Source: Flavimaricola sp. | GTDB lineage: Bacteria > Pseudomonadota > Alphaproteobacteria > Rhodobacterales > Rhodobacteraceae | Direction of reading: 5' to 3' | Length of the DNA: 53,550 nucleotides | Assembly (NCBI GenBank): GCA_029255105.1 | Contig: JAQWWH010000073.1 | Span: 1 to 53,550, forward strand | Notes under the pieces: model-generated | What the model saw: only the letters and a program-made list of their open reading frames with translations | Database searches by the model: none | What the model was told of the DNA's origin: nothing | Program-made: the position numbers and the translations under genes | Shown here: positions 35,354 to 44,506 of the stretch, one piece after another | Layout: each line of letters begins with the position of its first letter | Numbering within the stretch: position 1 is the stretch's first letter

Positions 35354-36325
35354 ATGAACTGGATCACCAACTACGTCCGCCCGACGATCAACTCGATCTT
35401 TTCGCGCCGCGAAGTGCCCGAGAATCTGTGGAGCAAGTGCGACGAATGCGGAACCATGCTGTTCCACCGTGAGCTTACGGACAATCTGAACGTCTGCACC
35501 AACTGCAATCACCATATGGCGATAACCCCCCGTGCCCGGTTCAAGGCGCTGTTTGACGCAGGGATTTTCACCGAGGTGAAGGTGCCCGAGCCTTTGACCG
35601 ATCCCCTCTCGTTCCGGGATCAAAAGAAATACACCGACCGGATCAAGGACGCCCGCAAGGTCACTTCTGAAAAGGAGGCGATGCTTGTTGTCGAAGGCGA
35701 GATTGGCCGCACACCGATTGTGGCGGCGGGGCAGGACTTCAGCTTTATGGCAGGGTCCATGGGCATGTATGTCGGCAACGCGATCATCGCTGCGGCCGAG
35801 CGGGCTGTGACCCTCAAACGGCCGCTGGTCCTATTTTCGGCCGCTGGTGGCGCCCGGATGCAGGAGGGTATTCTAAGCCTGATGCAGATGCCCCGCACCA
35901 CCGTGGCCGTCCAGATGCTGAAAGAGGCCGGACTGCCCTACATCGTTGTCCTGACCCATCCCACGACAGGCGGGGTTACAGCCTCTTACGCCATGCTGGG
36001 TGATGTCCATATCGCCGAGCCGGGGGCCCTGATCTGCTTTGCCGGTCCGCGGGTGATCGAACAGACGATCCGGGAAAAACTGCCCGAGGGGTTCCAGCGG
36101 GCAGAGTATCTTCTGGACCACGGAATGTTGGACCGGGTGACCCCAAGGGGGAAACTGCGGGACGAACTGGTTACCATCATCCGGATGCTGACCCATCAGC
36201 CGCCTGCCGTTTCGGGCGACCTGCCCGCGCCGGCCCCTGAAGAAGCCGAAGAAAGCGCCGCCACGGCCGTTGAGAGCGCGTCAGACAAGGCACCTCAGGA
36301 CAGCAAGGCCCCGAAAAAGAAATGA
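35354..36325 (+). CDS. accD: Acetyl-CoA carboxylase carboxyltransferase subunit beta
   Basis: A 323-residue subunit that with AccA transfers CO2 from biotin to acetyl-CoA. The zinc ribbon cysteines are at about 29, 32, 48 and 51 (CDEC and CTNC). The crotonase-like core has [54 protein letters not shown] and [21 protein letters not shown] low-complexity Ala/Glu/Lys tail of about 40 residues ends SKAPKKK. The ATG at 35354 fits the family start [10 protein letters not shown]. It is coupled to folC by an ATGA overlap, a common alphaproteobacterial order (often trpB-accD-folC, here without trpB). Confidence 0.97.
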   Translation: MNWITNYVRPTINSIFSRREVPENLWSKCDECGTMLFHRELTDNLNVCTNCNHHMAITPRARFKALFDAGIFTEVKVPEPLTDPLSFRDQKKYTDRIKDARKVTSEKEAMLVVEGEIGRTPIVAAGQDFSFMAGSMGMYVGNAIIAAAERAVTLKRPLVLFSAAGGARMQEGILSLMQMPRTTVAVQMLKEAGLPYIVVLTHPTTGGVTASYAMLGDVHIAEPGALICFAGPRVIEQTIREKLPEGFQRAEYLLDHGMLDRVTPRGKLRDELVTIIRMLTHQPPAVSGDLPAPAPEEAEESAATAVESASDKAPQDSKAPKKK

Positions 36326-37593
36326 GCGCCAGTTCCGACGTCATCCTTGCCCGGATGATGACGCTCCACCCCAAGGTCATTGATCTCACGCTCGACCGTG
36401 TCTGGCGGCTGCTTGATTTGCTTGATCATCCGGAACGCCGCCTGCCGCCGGTCATTCATGTTGCCGGGACAAATGGCAAAGGGTCGACACAGGCCATGAT
36501 AAGGGCCGGACTCGAGGCGGGCGGCGATTTGGTCCATGCCTATACCTCTCCCCATCTGGCCCGGTTTCACGAACGCATCAGGCTTGCCGGATCGCTCATC
36601 AGTGAAGAGGCGCTGACCGAGGTCCTAGACCGTTGCTACAAGGCCAATGGCCCTGATGCGATCACCTATTTTGAGATCACGACCTGCGCCGCCTTGCTGG
36701 CCATGGCCGATACGCCAGCCGACTGGACCCTGCTCGAGGTTGGCTTGGGCGGGCGGCTGGATGCGACCAATGTCATTGATCATCCGGCCCTGACCATCAT
36801 CACCCCGGTCGATCTTGATCATCAGGCCTTTCTTGGCGACACAGTCGCCGAGATTGCGGGCGAAAAGGCAGGGATACTTAAGCGCGGTGTGACCTGCGTG
36901 GTCGGGCCGCAGCACGACGAGGGGCTTGACGTCATCGAACGAAAGGCGGCCCGGCTGGGCGCACCCCTTTTGGTTTACGGCCAGCACTGGCACGTCACGA
37001 CCGAACGGGGACGCCTGATCTATCAGGACGAGCGCGGCCTGCTGGACCTGCCCATGCCTGCTCTTGCTGGACCACATCAGATCCTGAACGCCGGGGCCGC
37101 GATCACGGCCCTACGCCACCTTGGCCGGGACGAGGCAGCCTGTCATGCGGCAGTGACCCAGCCCTATTGGCCCGCCCGGATGCAACGGCTGACCGAAGGC
37201 GCTCTGGCCGATCTCGCCCGCCCGGCCGAGCTTTGGCTGGATGGCGGTCACAATCCTGCAGCCGGCGTGATGCTGGCGGATACCCTGCGCCAGATGCCGC
37301 CGCGTCCGACCTATCTGATTTGTGGCATGCTCAACACCAAGGACATATCGGGCTACCTCGCCCCGCTGGCCGAGGTGGCCAAGGGGCTGATCGCCGTTTC
37401 GATCCCCGACGCCACGGCAACAATCCCCGCGGACGAAACCGCCGCCCATGCCGAACTGGTCGGGCTGCCTTCAAAGTCAGCCGAAGGTGTGGCCGAGGCC
37501 ATTGCCATGATCCAGACACAGGACGCCAATGCGCGGATCCTCATCTGCGGCTCGCTTTACCTTGCCGGGCACGTCCTGCGCGAAAACGGATGA
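36322..37593 (+). CDS. folC: Bifunctional folylpolyglutamate/dihydrofolate synthase
   Basis: A 423-residue Mur-ligase-type enzyme that adds glutamate to dihydropteroate and folates. The ATP loop is [14 protein letters not shown] (~47-60), with [50 protein letters not shown] and [11 protein letters not shown] following in order. The C-terminal domain ends [15 protein letters not shown]. Its start overlaps accD and its stop overlaps the first of two secreted-protein genes (ATGA both times), so four genes are translated as one chain. Confidence 0.96.
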   Translation: MSASSDVILARMMTLHPKVIDLTLDRVWRLLDLLDHPERRLPPVIHVAGTNGKGSTQAMIRAGLEAGGDLVHAYTSPHLARFHERIRLAGSLISEEALTEVLDRCYKANGPDAITYFEITTCAALLAMADTPADWTLLEVGLGGRLDATNVIDHPALTIITPVDLDHQAFLGDTVAEIAGEKAGILKRGVTCVVGPQHDEGLDVIERKAARLGAPLLVYGQHWHVTTERGRLIYQDERGLLDLPMPALAGPHQILNAGAAITALRHLGRDEAACHAAVTQPYWPARMQRLTEGALADLARPAELWLDGGHNPAAGVMLADTLRQMPPRPTYLICGMLNTKDISGYLAPLAEVAKGLIAVSIPDATATIPADETAAHAELVGLPSKSAEGVAEAIAMIQTQDANARILICGSLYLAGHVLRENG

Positions 37594-38117
37594 TCCGGGC
37601 GGCCCTATTGATCGGGCTGCTTGCCCTGCCAGCCGATGCGGCAGAGCGGTATATCTGTTGGCAAGGAGCGGGCGGCTACACGATGACTGGGCAGTTCAGC
37701 TTTCCCGACGCCTTTCTCAACCGCACACTGATTGACCACGAAGACCTGACAACGTTTCGGATCGTCGGGTATCTGGACGGGAACATGATCGGCAAATGGT
37801 CGATGGCAGACGCTACAGACGAAACAAGCTGGCTCTTGCGATACAGTCCCAGGACCGGGCTGTTTCCCCTGCAAGGCTTTGACGGGCTTTACCAAATGTG
37901 GAACGCCAACGGAGAGGTCAACGACTGCGGCACCCCGGGGTTTGGGTTCAACGCGGGCAACGGGGGGCAGGACATCTGCATCGATGACCGCTTCATCCTG
38001 CCATCCTCGATCCCCCCAGAAACCCCGTTGCGTTCGTTCTCAAGCCCTCAGTCACCCGACTGTGCCGGGATTGACCTGCTTGGAAAGCAGGCGGTGACTG
38101 TCGGTGGGGCGGAATGA
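37590..38117 (+). CDS. Secreted Cys-containing protein of unknown function, paralogue A
   Basis: A 175-residue protein with a short signal peptide ([17 protein letters not shown]). The mature part has four cysteines shared with the next gene: Cys23 (YICWQG), VNDCGT, DICIDD and PDCAG, suggesting two disulfides. Conserved blocks are GYTMTGQFSFPDA, FRIVGYLDG, MIGKW, the aromatic WNANGEVNDCG, GFGFNAGN and SSIPPETPL. I do not recognise a named family. The protein is coupled to folC by an ATGA overlap, yet is exported, so the link is probably expression, not shared chemistry. Confidence 0.85.
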   Translation: MIRAALLIGLLALPADAAERYICWQGAGGYTMTGQFSFPDAFLNRTLIDHEDLTTFRIVGYLDGNMIGKWSMADATDETSWLLRYSPRTGLFPLQGFDGLYQMWNANGEVNDCGTPGFGFNAGNGGQDICIDDRFILPSSIPPETPLRSFSSPQSPDCAGIDLLGKQAVTVGGAE

Positions 38118-38635
38118 TCCGGGTCGCGGCAGTCCTGGCGGTACTGGCGGGTCCGGCGCAGGCAGCGCAGTTCAACTTTTGCTGGTCAGGGTCAAACGGC
38201 TATACAATGACGGGCACAATCGGATTTGCGGACGCCCTCATGACCCGGTCCAGAGTCACTGAAGAGGACGTGTCCCTGTTTCGGATAGCCGGGTTCCGGG
38301 ATGGCGTTGCCATCGGCAAATGGAACCTGAACGACCTTGCCGAAGACACGACCTGGCATTTGCGGTTCGACCCACGGACCCTGACCTTTCTGACTGGGGG
38401 AAGTTTCCCCGGCGAGGCCTCCCAAGGCTGGAATGCAAACGGGGACGTGACGGACTGCGGGCCTGGTGGCTTTGGCTTCAACTCGGGGAACTATGCCCAG
38501 GATATCTGCCTGGACGGGGTCTGGATCAGCGAGTCTTCGATTCCGCCTGAAACGCCTCTTGGTGCCACGGCAGGTCCTGTCACGCCCGATTGCAGAGGGG
38601 CACCCTTGCTCGGCAAGGGACGCGGAGCGACCTAA
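38114..38635 (+). CDS. Secreted Cys-containing protein of unknown function, paralogue B
   Basis: A 173-residue protein, clearly a tandem duplicate of the preceding gene: by eye about half of aligned positions are identical. The signal peptide is MIRVAAVLAVLAGPAQA. The same four cysteines (FCWSG, TDCGP, DICLDG, PDCRG) and the same blocks occur: GYTMTG, FRIAGFRDG, IGKWNLND, WNANGDVTDCG, GFGFNSGN and SSIPPETPLG. Compared with A, it carries a few extra residues in the SFPGEAS segment. The start overlaps the stop of A (ATGA). Retention of two copies suggests heteromer formation or division of roles; both are inference. Confidence 0.85.
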   Translation: MIRVAAVLAVLAGPAQAAQFNFCWSGSNGYTMTGTIGFADALMTRSRVTEEDVSLFRIAGFRDGVAIGKWNLNDLAEDTTWHLRFDPRTLTFLTGGSFPGEASQGWNANGDVTDCGPGGFGFNSGNYAQDICLDGVWISESSIPPETPLGATAGPVTPDCRGAPLLGKGRGAT

Positions 38636-38718
38636 AACACATCTGATGTGCATAGATGGACCTTTTGCACCGCGATCCGGCCTCCTACCTTGGAGTATGT
38701 AAGCAACAGGAGCGCGTC

Positions 38719-39759
38719 ATGACCCTTTCCCTTGGCCTTGGAACTTTTGGCGATATCTCCAACGGTCCGAACGGCCAGCCCCTGCGGCACGATGAGGTGT
38801 TGCGCAATGTGGTTGCGGAAGGCGTCCTTGCCGAACAGGTTGGCGTCGACCATTTCGGCATCGGAGAGCATCACCGAGAGGACTTTGCCGTATCCTCGCC
38901 CGAAACCGTTCTTGCAGCCCTCGCCTCGCGGACCAGCAGAATGACCATCGGGTCGGCGGTAACAGTCCTGTCCTCTGACGACCCGGTCAGAGTGTTCCAG
39001 CGGTTCTCGACCCTCAATGCCATTGCGGATGGGCGAGCAGAGGCGATCCTTGGCCGGGGGTCTTTCACTGAGAGTTTTCCGTTGTTTGGGCTGAACCTGC
39101 AGCAATACGAGATCCTGTTTGAGGAAAAGCTCGACCTGTTCGTCAGGCTGTTGCGAGAGGACCGGGTGACGTGGTCCGGGCAGACACGTGCAGCCCTTAG
39201 CAATCAGGGGGTCTACCCGACCCTGCCGCCGCAGGGACTGTCGACATGGATCGGCGTCGGGGGCAGCCCTGAGTCCGTGGTTCGGGCCGTGCGGCATGAC
39301 TTGCCGATGATGCTGGCGATCATCGGCGGCGATCCGCGCCGGTTCAGACCGTTCGTCGACCTTTACCACCGGGCCTATGACCAGATCGGCGGAACCCCAA
39401 AGCCGCTTGGCGTTCATTCGATGGGCTTTGTGGCCGAAACCGACGAAGCGGCACGCGAAACGCTTTACCCTCACTACAAGGCCATGATGGACAAGATTGG
39501 TGGTGAGAGGGGATGGCCGCCGCTGAGCAAGGACAGGTTCATCGCAGAAGTTGAGGGTGGTGCCCTCAATGTTGGATCGCCGGATACCGTGGCCCGCAAG
39601 ATTGCGGGGACCATCAAGGCATTGGGACTGCAGCGGTTTGACATGAAGTATTCTCACGGCACACTGCCACATGAGGACATGTGCCGGACGATCGAACTTT
39701 ATGGAACGCGGGTCATCCCGATGGTGCGGGATATGACGGCAGAGGTTGTCGCCGCCTAG
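38719..39759 (+). CDS. LLM-class flavin-dependent oxidoreductase
   Basis: A 346-residue luciferase-like monooxygenase. It starts MTLSLGLGTFGDISNGPNGQ and has the family sequence VDHFGIGEHHREDFAVSSPE, where the HH pair belongs to the flavin pocket of LLM proteins. DDPVRVFQRFSTLNAIADGR, AEAILGRGSFTESFPLFG and LNVGSPDTVARKIA follow. The ATG at 38719 is preceded by CAGGAG at good spacing; a start 63 bases upstream lacks one. It is 83 bases after paralogue B and may have its own promoter. Substrate unknown; the flavin is probably FMN supplied by a separate reductase. Confidence 0.88.
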   Translation: MTLSLGLGTFGDISNGPNGQPLRHDEVLRNVVAEGVLAEQVGVDHFGIGEHHREDFAVSSPETVLAALASRTSRMTIGSAVTVLSSDDPVRVFQRFSTLNAIADGRAEAILGRGSFTESFPLFGLNLQQYEILFEEKLDLFVRLLREDRVTWSGQTRAALSNQGVYPTLPPQGLSTWIGVGGSPESVVRAVRHDLPMMLAIIGGDPRRFRPFVDLYHRAYDQIGGTPKPLGVHSMGFVAETDEAARETLYPHYKAMMDKIGGERGWPPLSKDRFIAEVEGGALNVGSPDTVARKIAGTIKALGLQRFDMKYSHGTLPHEDMCRTIELYGTRVIPMVRDMTAEVVAA

Positions 39760-39973
39760 GGCAATGTCCCGTCTGCTGCCCGGCCTGCTCACGTTTCGAG
39801 CGTGACAGACCCTGCCGGGCCAAAAAAGTGTGAACCGAATCACTTCCTTGTTTGACTTGCGAATCACTGTGCCACTAGATTCGGTGCAACGTCTCTGGGT
39901 ACATCCAGCGGGTGGTAGGTCAAACAAGATTTGGGTTTGACCTGTCAGGGACAGAGGTTCAGGCAGGCAAGTC

Positions 39974-40003
39974 AAAGGGGGGCCGGTTCAACGGCCCCCT
40001 TCA
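39974..40003. terminator. Bidirectional hairpin between convergent genes
   Basis: GGGGGCCG (39978-39985) and CGGCCCCC (39992-39999) form an 8-bp GC stem with a six-base loop. Three Ts follow on the minus strand and two on the plus strand, so termination is plausible in both directions but weak. It separates the oxidoreductase gene from cobN. Confidence 0.6.
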
Positions 40004-40014
40004 ACGTTCGGGGC

Positions 40015-43000
40015 TCAGCCTTTTGCAGGGGCTCTCAGCCGGTCGATCCGGGCGCGGGCCGAATTGGACCTTGGTGTCCAGAGCCCCCGGTCGATGGCCT
40101 CGGCAAGCCGTTCCGCGATTTCGGCCAGCGCCGGCGGATTGTTGTCCTCAATGAAGGCGCGGGTGTCGTCGTCAGCCAGAAAAGCCTCTTCTACCAGGTC
40201 GAAATGATGGTTTCGCACGGCACCGGTCGTGGCGGCAAAGGCAAAGAGGTAATCGACAGTCGCTGCGATTTCAAAGGCACCCTTGTATCCGTGCCGTTTG
40301 ACCCCGTCGATCCACTTGGGGTTCACGACACGCGAGCGCACGACGCGGGCGATCTCATCGTCGAGCGTCCTGATGACGGGCCGCTCGGGGCGAGAGTGGT
40401 CGTTGTGGTAGATTGGCCGGTCACGTCCTTGCAGGCTGGCCACAGCTGCGGCTGCCCCGCCTTCAAACTGGTAGTAGTCGTCCGAGTCGAGCAGGTCGTG
40501 TTCGCGGTTGTCCTGGTTCTGGACAATCGCCTCGACCTGGCCGAGCCGTTGTTCAAGTCCGGGGCGATCGGCCTTGCCTTCCTGCCCCGCGCCATAGGCG
40601 TAGCCTCCCCACTCCAGATAGGCCGCGCCCAGATCGGCACGGTTGGTCCAGAGCCGTTCGTCGATCATGGCCTGAAGACCGGCCCCGTAGGCGCCGGGTT
40701 TGGACCCAAAGACTCGCGCCTGCCCCTCGCCCAGACGGGTGCGGGCGGCGGCGGGGTTCAGATCGTCAGGTTCGTCCAGCGCCTGAACCGCCCGTGCGGC
40801 GCTGTCGACAAGAGCAATCAACTGGGGAAAGGCGTCGCGGAAAAAACCCGATATGCGAAGGGTCACATCGACCCGGGGACGGCCAAGGGCAGAGGCCGGG
40901 ATCACCTCGAACCCGGTGACCCGCCGGTTGGCGCTGTCCCATTGCGGTTTGACGCCCATCAGCGCCAGCGCCTGGGCAATGTCATCGCCGCCGGTGCGCA
41001 TGTTGGCGGTGCCCCAGGCGGTCACAAGCATGGCGCGGGGCCAGTCGCCCTGATCCTGAAGGTGCTTTTCGATCAGCAGGTTGGCCGAGTGCCAGCCAAG
41101 CGCCCAGGCGGTCGGGGTCGGAACCGCCCGGCTGTCGACCGAGTAGAAGTTGCGCCCCGTAGGCAAGGTATCGAGCCGCCCTCGTGTCGGCGCGCCAGAC
41201 GGACCCGGCGGAATCGCCTGACCGGACAACGCATCGAGCAGCGCCTGTCCTTCGGCCGGTCCGCAGGCCGCAATGGTGGGCAGGATCACCGTTTCGATCT
41301 CGGTCAGAACAGACCGGCTGGCGGGTCCGGGCGCCGCCGCTCGCGGGCTGTCGCCCGCATCGCCCCGCCCCCCGTCCCGTTCGTCTTCCGGTGCTGCGTC
41401 TTGCCGAGGCAGGAGGTTTTGCGACAGCAGTTCAAGCCGTTCAACGGTGTCGCCCGTCGTCCGCCAACTGTCCGCCGAGAGGCTGGCGAGGCAGTCTGGC
41501 CGGGGGCCGTCCCAGGGCGTACCGAGATCGGCTGACAGAGGGTCAATGCCCAAGGCGAGGTCCTGCGCCAGGGCACGCAGAAGCGAGGCGTCGCCCCCTT
41601 GCCCTGATCCCCTTGGCACACGCGCCAGCGCGATGGCCAGATCCCTGGCCTGACGCCCTGTCGGGCTTTGACCAAAGACATGGAGCCCGTCGCGGATTTG
41701 CGCCTCTTTCAGGTCGCACAAAAAGGCATCGAGCCGCCCCAGATCGCTATCCGTATCCCCGGTAAAGCCCGCGTCCTGGGCCAGTCCGGTCACCTGGCTC
41801 AGCGACAGGATTTCCTTGCGCAGGTGGTCGAGCCGCCGATTGTCCATGCCCATGGCGTCATAGTATTCGTCCACCAGCGCCTCGAGGTCTCGCATCGGTC
41901 CGTAGCTTTCGGCGCGCGTCAGGGGCGGCGTCAGGTGGTCGACGATAACCGCCTGCGCCCGCCGCTTGGCCTGTGTCCCTTCTCCGGGATCGTTGACGAT
42001 GAAGGGATAGATATGCGCCATCGGTCCAAGCGCGATTTCTGGCCAGTCTTCTGGCCCTAGGGCCACCGCCTTGCCGGGTAACCATTCGAGGTTGCCGTGC
42101 TTGCCCATGTGGACCACCGCGTCTGCATGGGTCCGAAGCCAGAGGTAGAAGGCAAGGTAGTTGTGGGGCGGGACCAGGTCGGGCGAATGGTAGCTGTCGG
42201 TCGGGTCGACATTATAGCCGCGCGCCGGTTGCAGTCCGACGGTCACTTTGCCGAAGCGGTGCAGGGAGAGTTTGAAACCGCCCGCTTCTGAGGTGCCGTC
42301 CGGATTGAGTATTTGAGACGAAGCGAAGGGGTCATCTTCCGGCTGGCCCCATCGGGTGGTGATTTGTTCTTTCGCAGTCCAGGGCAGCCCGGCGAAATGG
42401 GCCTTGTAGGCGGTGAGCGCGAACTCTTCGCCGCCCTGCCTGTCGGCTCGGTCGGTCAGCCAGTTTGTGGGCCCTGCCATCAGCCGTTCCATCAGTGCCT
42501 GGGGGCTGTCGGGAAGCGGGCCGGTGTCATAGCCGGCCGCCTTGAGGAGCTGCAGGCTGTGCAAAGTGGCAGCGGGCGTGTCGAGCCCGACTCCGTTGGC
42601 CAGTCTGCCATCCTTGTTGGGGTAGTTGGCCAGGACCAGTGCCACCCGCCGATCTGCGGGCGGGGTCTGTCTGAGGTTGGCCCAGCGTTTGGCCAATTCA
42701 GTGACAAAGACGATCCGGTCGGTTTGCCCCTGGTAGGTGGCGATGGGGCATTGCGTTGCCTCGTCGAAATAGGCCTCTCCCTTGAAGCTGAGGGCCCTGG
42801 TGATGATCCGTCCATCCACCTCGGGCAGGGCGATGTTCATGGCGATGTCGCGGGCGGAAAGTCCGGAGCTTGAGGCCTCCCATGCGGCCCTGGTGCTGCC
42901 GGACAAGATGATCTGGAAGACGGGTGCCCGGTTGGCATGGGGCCCGGAGAGCGGGTTCTGGACGTCGGGATCGTCCGGGTGGGGCGAGCCGACGGCGAAA

Positions 43001-43800
43001 GCCGTGGCGTTGAGGATGACCGAGGGAGGCGCCTGCCGGAACAGGGCTTCGAGCGTCGCCTGGCTCAGCGGATCCTTCAGCGAGGCCACGAAGATCGGCA
43101 GGGGGGCGAGCCCGGCCCGCAACATGGTCTTGACCAGTTGATTGATCGGGCCAAGTCCCGCCCCCTGGACCAGCGCCCGGTAGAAGATGATGGGCACAAC
43201 AGGGGCATCTGGCGCCCAGGTGCTCCGGATCAGATCGAAATCGGGCTGGACCTGTCCCGGCCAATGCAACCCCGCCCGCAGGAGCGGCCGTGCTGGAGGT
43301 GGCGTTTCCTCGCCTTTGAGCATTGCGCGGGCATAGGTCAGCAGTTGGGTGGCATTGTCGGCCCCCCCCTCGACGAAGTAGGACCAGAGCGCGTCATAGT
43401 CCGCATCCCCAACGGTCGAAAACGTCCGCAGATCGGCGTCGGGTTTGTCGTCGCCGGGCAGGGCGCAGAAGAGCACCCCTGCTTCGCCCAGTCGGGCGGC
43501 GTATTGTTCGAACCCGTAGCGCCAGTAGCCCGCCCCGCCAAGAATGCGGGCGATGACCAGCCGGGACCGTGTCGCGCAACTGTCCAGATGCATGTCCACT
43601 GAGAGGGGATGCCCAAGGTGCATGAGGTTGGCGAGCCGCAGGCTGGGAGCGTCCTGCATTGCGGCCCGTGCCTCGGACAGGAGCGCCAGTTCGGTGTCGG
43701 CGGCGGAGAGTATTACCACGTCAGCCGGGGTCTGGCCCAGATCTACAGGTTCCTTACCATCCGCGATAGCCCCGGGGGTTGCGGCAAGCAGGTGCATCAT
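40015..43800 (-). CDS. cobN: Cobaltochelatase subunit CobN
   Basis: The 1261-residue catalytic subunit that inserts cobalt into hydrogenobyrinic acid a,c-diamide in the aerobic B12 pathway, working with the AAA+ subunits CobS and CobT. Family stretches include GHPLSVDMHLDSCATRSRLV, GGAGYWRYGFEQYAARL, DRRVALVLANYPNKDGRLAN, HMGKHGNLEWLPGKAVALGP and NHHFDLVEEAFLADDDTRAF. The conserved HGNLEWLPGK region is shared with the ChlH/BchH magnesium chelatases. The length is near the family norm (~1250). cobS and cobT are not in the window. An ATG one codon further in is equally possible. Confidence 0.96.
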   Translation of the reverse strand: MMHLLAATPGAIADGKEPVDLGQTPADVVILSAADTELALLSEARAAMQDAPSLRLANLMHLGHPLSVDMHLDSCATRSRLVIARILGGAGYWRYGFEQYAARLGEAGVLFCALPGDDKPDADLRTFSTVGDADYDALWSYFVEGGADNATQLLTYARAMLKGEETPPPARPLLRAGLHWPGQVQPDFDLIRSTWAPDAPVVPIIFYRALVQGAGLGPINQLVKTMLRAGLAPLPIFVASLKDPLSQATLEALFRQAPPSVILNATAFAVGSPHPDDPDVQNPLSGPHANRAPVFQIILSGSTRAAWEASSSGLSARDIAMNIALPEVDGRIITRALSFKGEAYFDEATQCPIATYQGQTDRIVFVTELAKRWANLRQTPPADRRVALVLANYPNKDGRLANGVGLDTPAATLHSLQLLKAAGYDTGPLPDSPQALMERLMAGPTNWLTDRADRQGGEEFALTAYKAHFAGLPWTAKEQITTRWGQPEDDPFASSQILNPDGTSEAGGFKLSLHRFGKVTVGLQPARGYNVDPTDSYHSPDLVPPHNYLAFYLWLRTHADAVVHMGKHGNLEWLPGKAVALGPEDWPEIALGPMAHIYPFIVNDPGEGTQAKRRAQAVIVDHLTPPLTRAESYGPMRDLEALVDEYYDAMGMDNRRLDHLRKEILSLSQVTGLAQDAGFTGDTDSDLGRLDAFLCDLKEAQIRDGLHVFGQSPTGRQARDLAIALARVPRGSGQGGDASLLRALAQDLALGIDPLSADLGTPWDGPRPDCLASLSADSWRTTGDTVERLELLSQNLLPRQDAAPEDERDGGRGDAGDSPRAAAPGPASRSVLTEIETVILPTIAACGPAEGQALLDALSGQAIPPGPSGAPTRGRLDTLPTGRNFYSVDSRAVPTPTAWALGWHSANLLIEKHLQDQGDWPRAMLVTAWGTANMRTGGDDIAQALALMGVKPQWDSANRRVTGFEVIPASALGRPRVDVTLRISGFFRDAFPQLIALVDSAARAVQALDEPDDLNPAAARTRLGEGQARVFGSKPGAYGAGLQAMIDERLWTNRADLGAAYLEWGGYAYGAGQEGKADRPGLEQRLGQVEAIVQNQDNREHDLLDSDDYYQFEGGAAAAVASLQGRDRPIYHNDHSRPERPVIRTLDDEIARVVRSRVVNPKWIDGVKRHGYKGAFEIAATVDYLFAFAATTGAVRNHHFDLVEEAFLADDDTRAFIEDNNPPALAEIAERLAEAIDRGLWTPRSNSARARIDRLRAPAKG

Positions 43801-43871
43801 GCCAAGCCTTGTGCCCGGAGCCCTGCCGGGGATATGGAAGCCATATCGCAGCCAGGGAAGGCAGGATCATC

Positions 43872-44045
43872 ATGGACTATGGAAAATCGGGCAATCCCAA
43901 GCTGTCCAAGGGCGCGCCGCGCCACCAGGAGCACAACGCACCGGGCAGCGAAAAGGCCCCTTTCGGCAAGCGCCCGTCCAAGGCGGACTTGCTGGCCCGG
44001 ATGAAGGCGGCGGCCGAAGCCAAGGCCAAGCCTGCCGAGGACTGA
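43872..44045 (+). CDS. Small conserved hypothetical protein (57 aa)
   Basis: A small hydrophilic protein starting MDYGKSGNPKLSKGAPRHQE, with a middle HNAPGSEKAPFGKRPSKADL and a helical, Lys/Ala-rich tail ARMKAAAEAKAKPAED. I believe similar short proteins occur next to cobalamin genes in roseobacters, from memory only. It is on the strand opposite cobN and the GNAT gene, filling the gap between them; the cobN and small-gene start codons diverge across about 71 bases. Frame composition looks coding rather than random. No metal-binding motif is evident beyond two His residues. Confidence 0.65.
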   Translation: MDYGKSGNPKLSKGAPRHQEHNAPGSEKAPFGKRPSKADLLARMKAAAEAKAKPAED

Positions 44046-44053
44046 CGTACCGG

Positions 44054-44506
44054 TCACAACCGCTTTTCCATGAAGACGGAGTGCGGTCCTGGCTGGTAGT
44101 CGCCGAACGGGCCGCAGATTGAGAAACCATGCCGGGCATAAAGCCTGTGCGCAGGGTACAGATCGTCACCGGTTTCAAGCCGCAGGATCGGCAGACCAAG
44201 CTCACTCCCAAGCGCATCGAGCGCCGTCATCAGGGCCGCCCCCGTGCCCGCGCCGCGTACAGCCGGATCGACGAACATCGATTTGATTTCCCCATATCCG
44301 TCGAAGGCCTTCAGCGCGACGCACCCCGTTGTTCGTCCCTGGGCCTCGGCCAGAAGGAATGTGATGTCTGGTGCACAGAGGGCGTCGATGGACAGGTAGT
44401 GATTATGCTCTGGCGGATAGAGCGACGACAGATAGTCGTGGCTGGCCCGCAAAAGGGCCGTTCCCTCTGGGCTGCGGGGATCGCCTTTGCGGACCGTCAC
44501 GCTCAT
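44054..44506 (-). CDS. GNAT-family N-acetyltransferase in the cobalt cluster
   Basis: A 150-residue acetyltransferase. The CoA-binding segment is KSMFVDPAVRGAGTGAALMT (R-G-A-G-T-G-A form) followed by LPILRLETGDDLYPAHRLYARHGF. The N-terminal half contains SLYPPEHNHYLSIDALC, a feature of a GNAT subgroup that I cannot tie to a substrate. Its ATG overlaps the cobW stop by four bases (ATGA), so it is expressed with hupE and cobW, and may be under the same riboswitch. Possible roles include modification of a cobalamin intermediate or of a protein partner; neither is shown by sequence. Confidence 0.88.
   Translation of the reverse strand: MSVTVRKGDPRSPEGTALLRASHDYLSSLYPPEHNHYLSIDALCAPDITFLLAEAQGRTTGCVALKAFDGYGEIKSMFVDPAVRGAGTGAALMTALDALGSELGLPILRLETGDDLYPAHRLYARHGFSICGPFGDYQPGPHSVFMEKRL

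Noticed and set aside
39931-41535. 534-residue plus-strand frame opposite cobN
   Set aside because: Pro/Arg/Gly-rich antisense of cobN; it even runs through the terminator hairpin.
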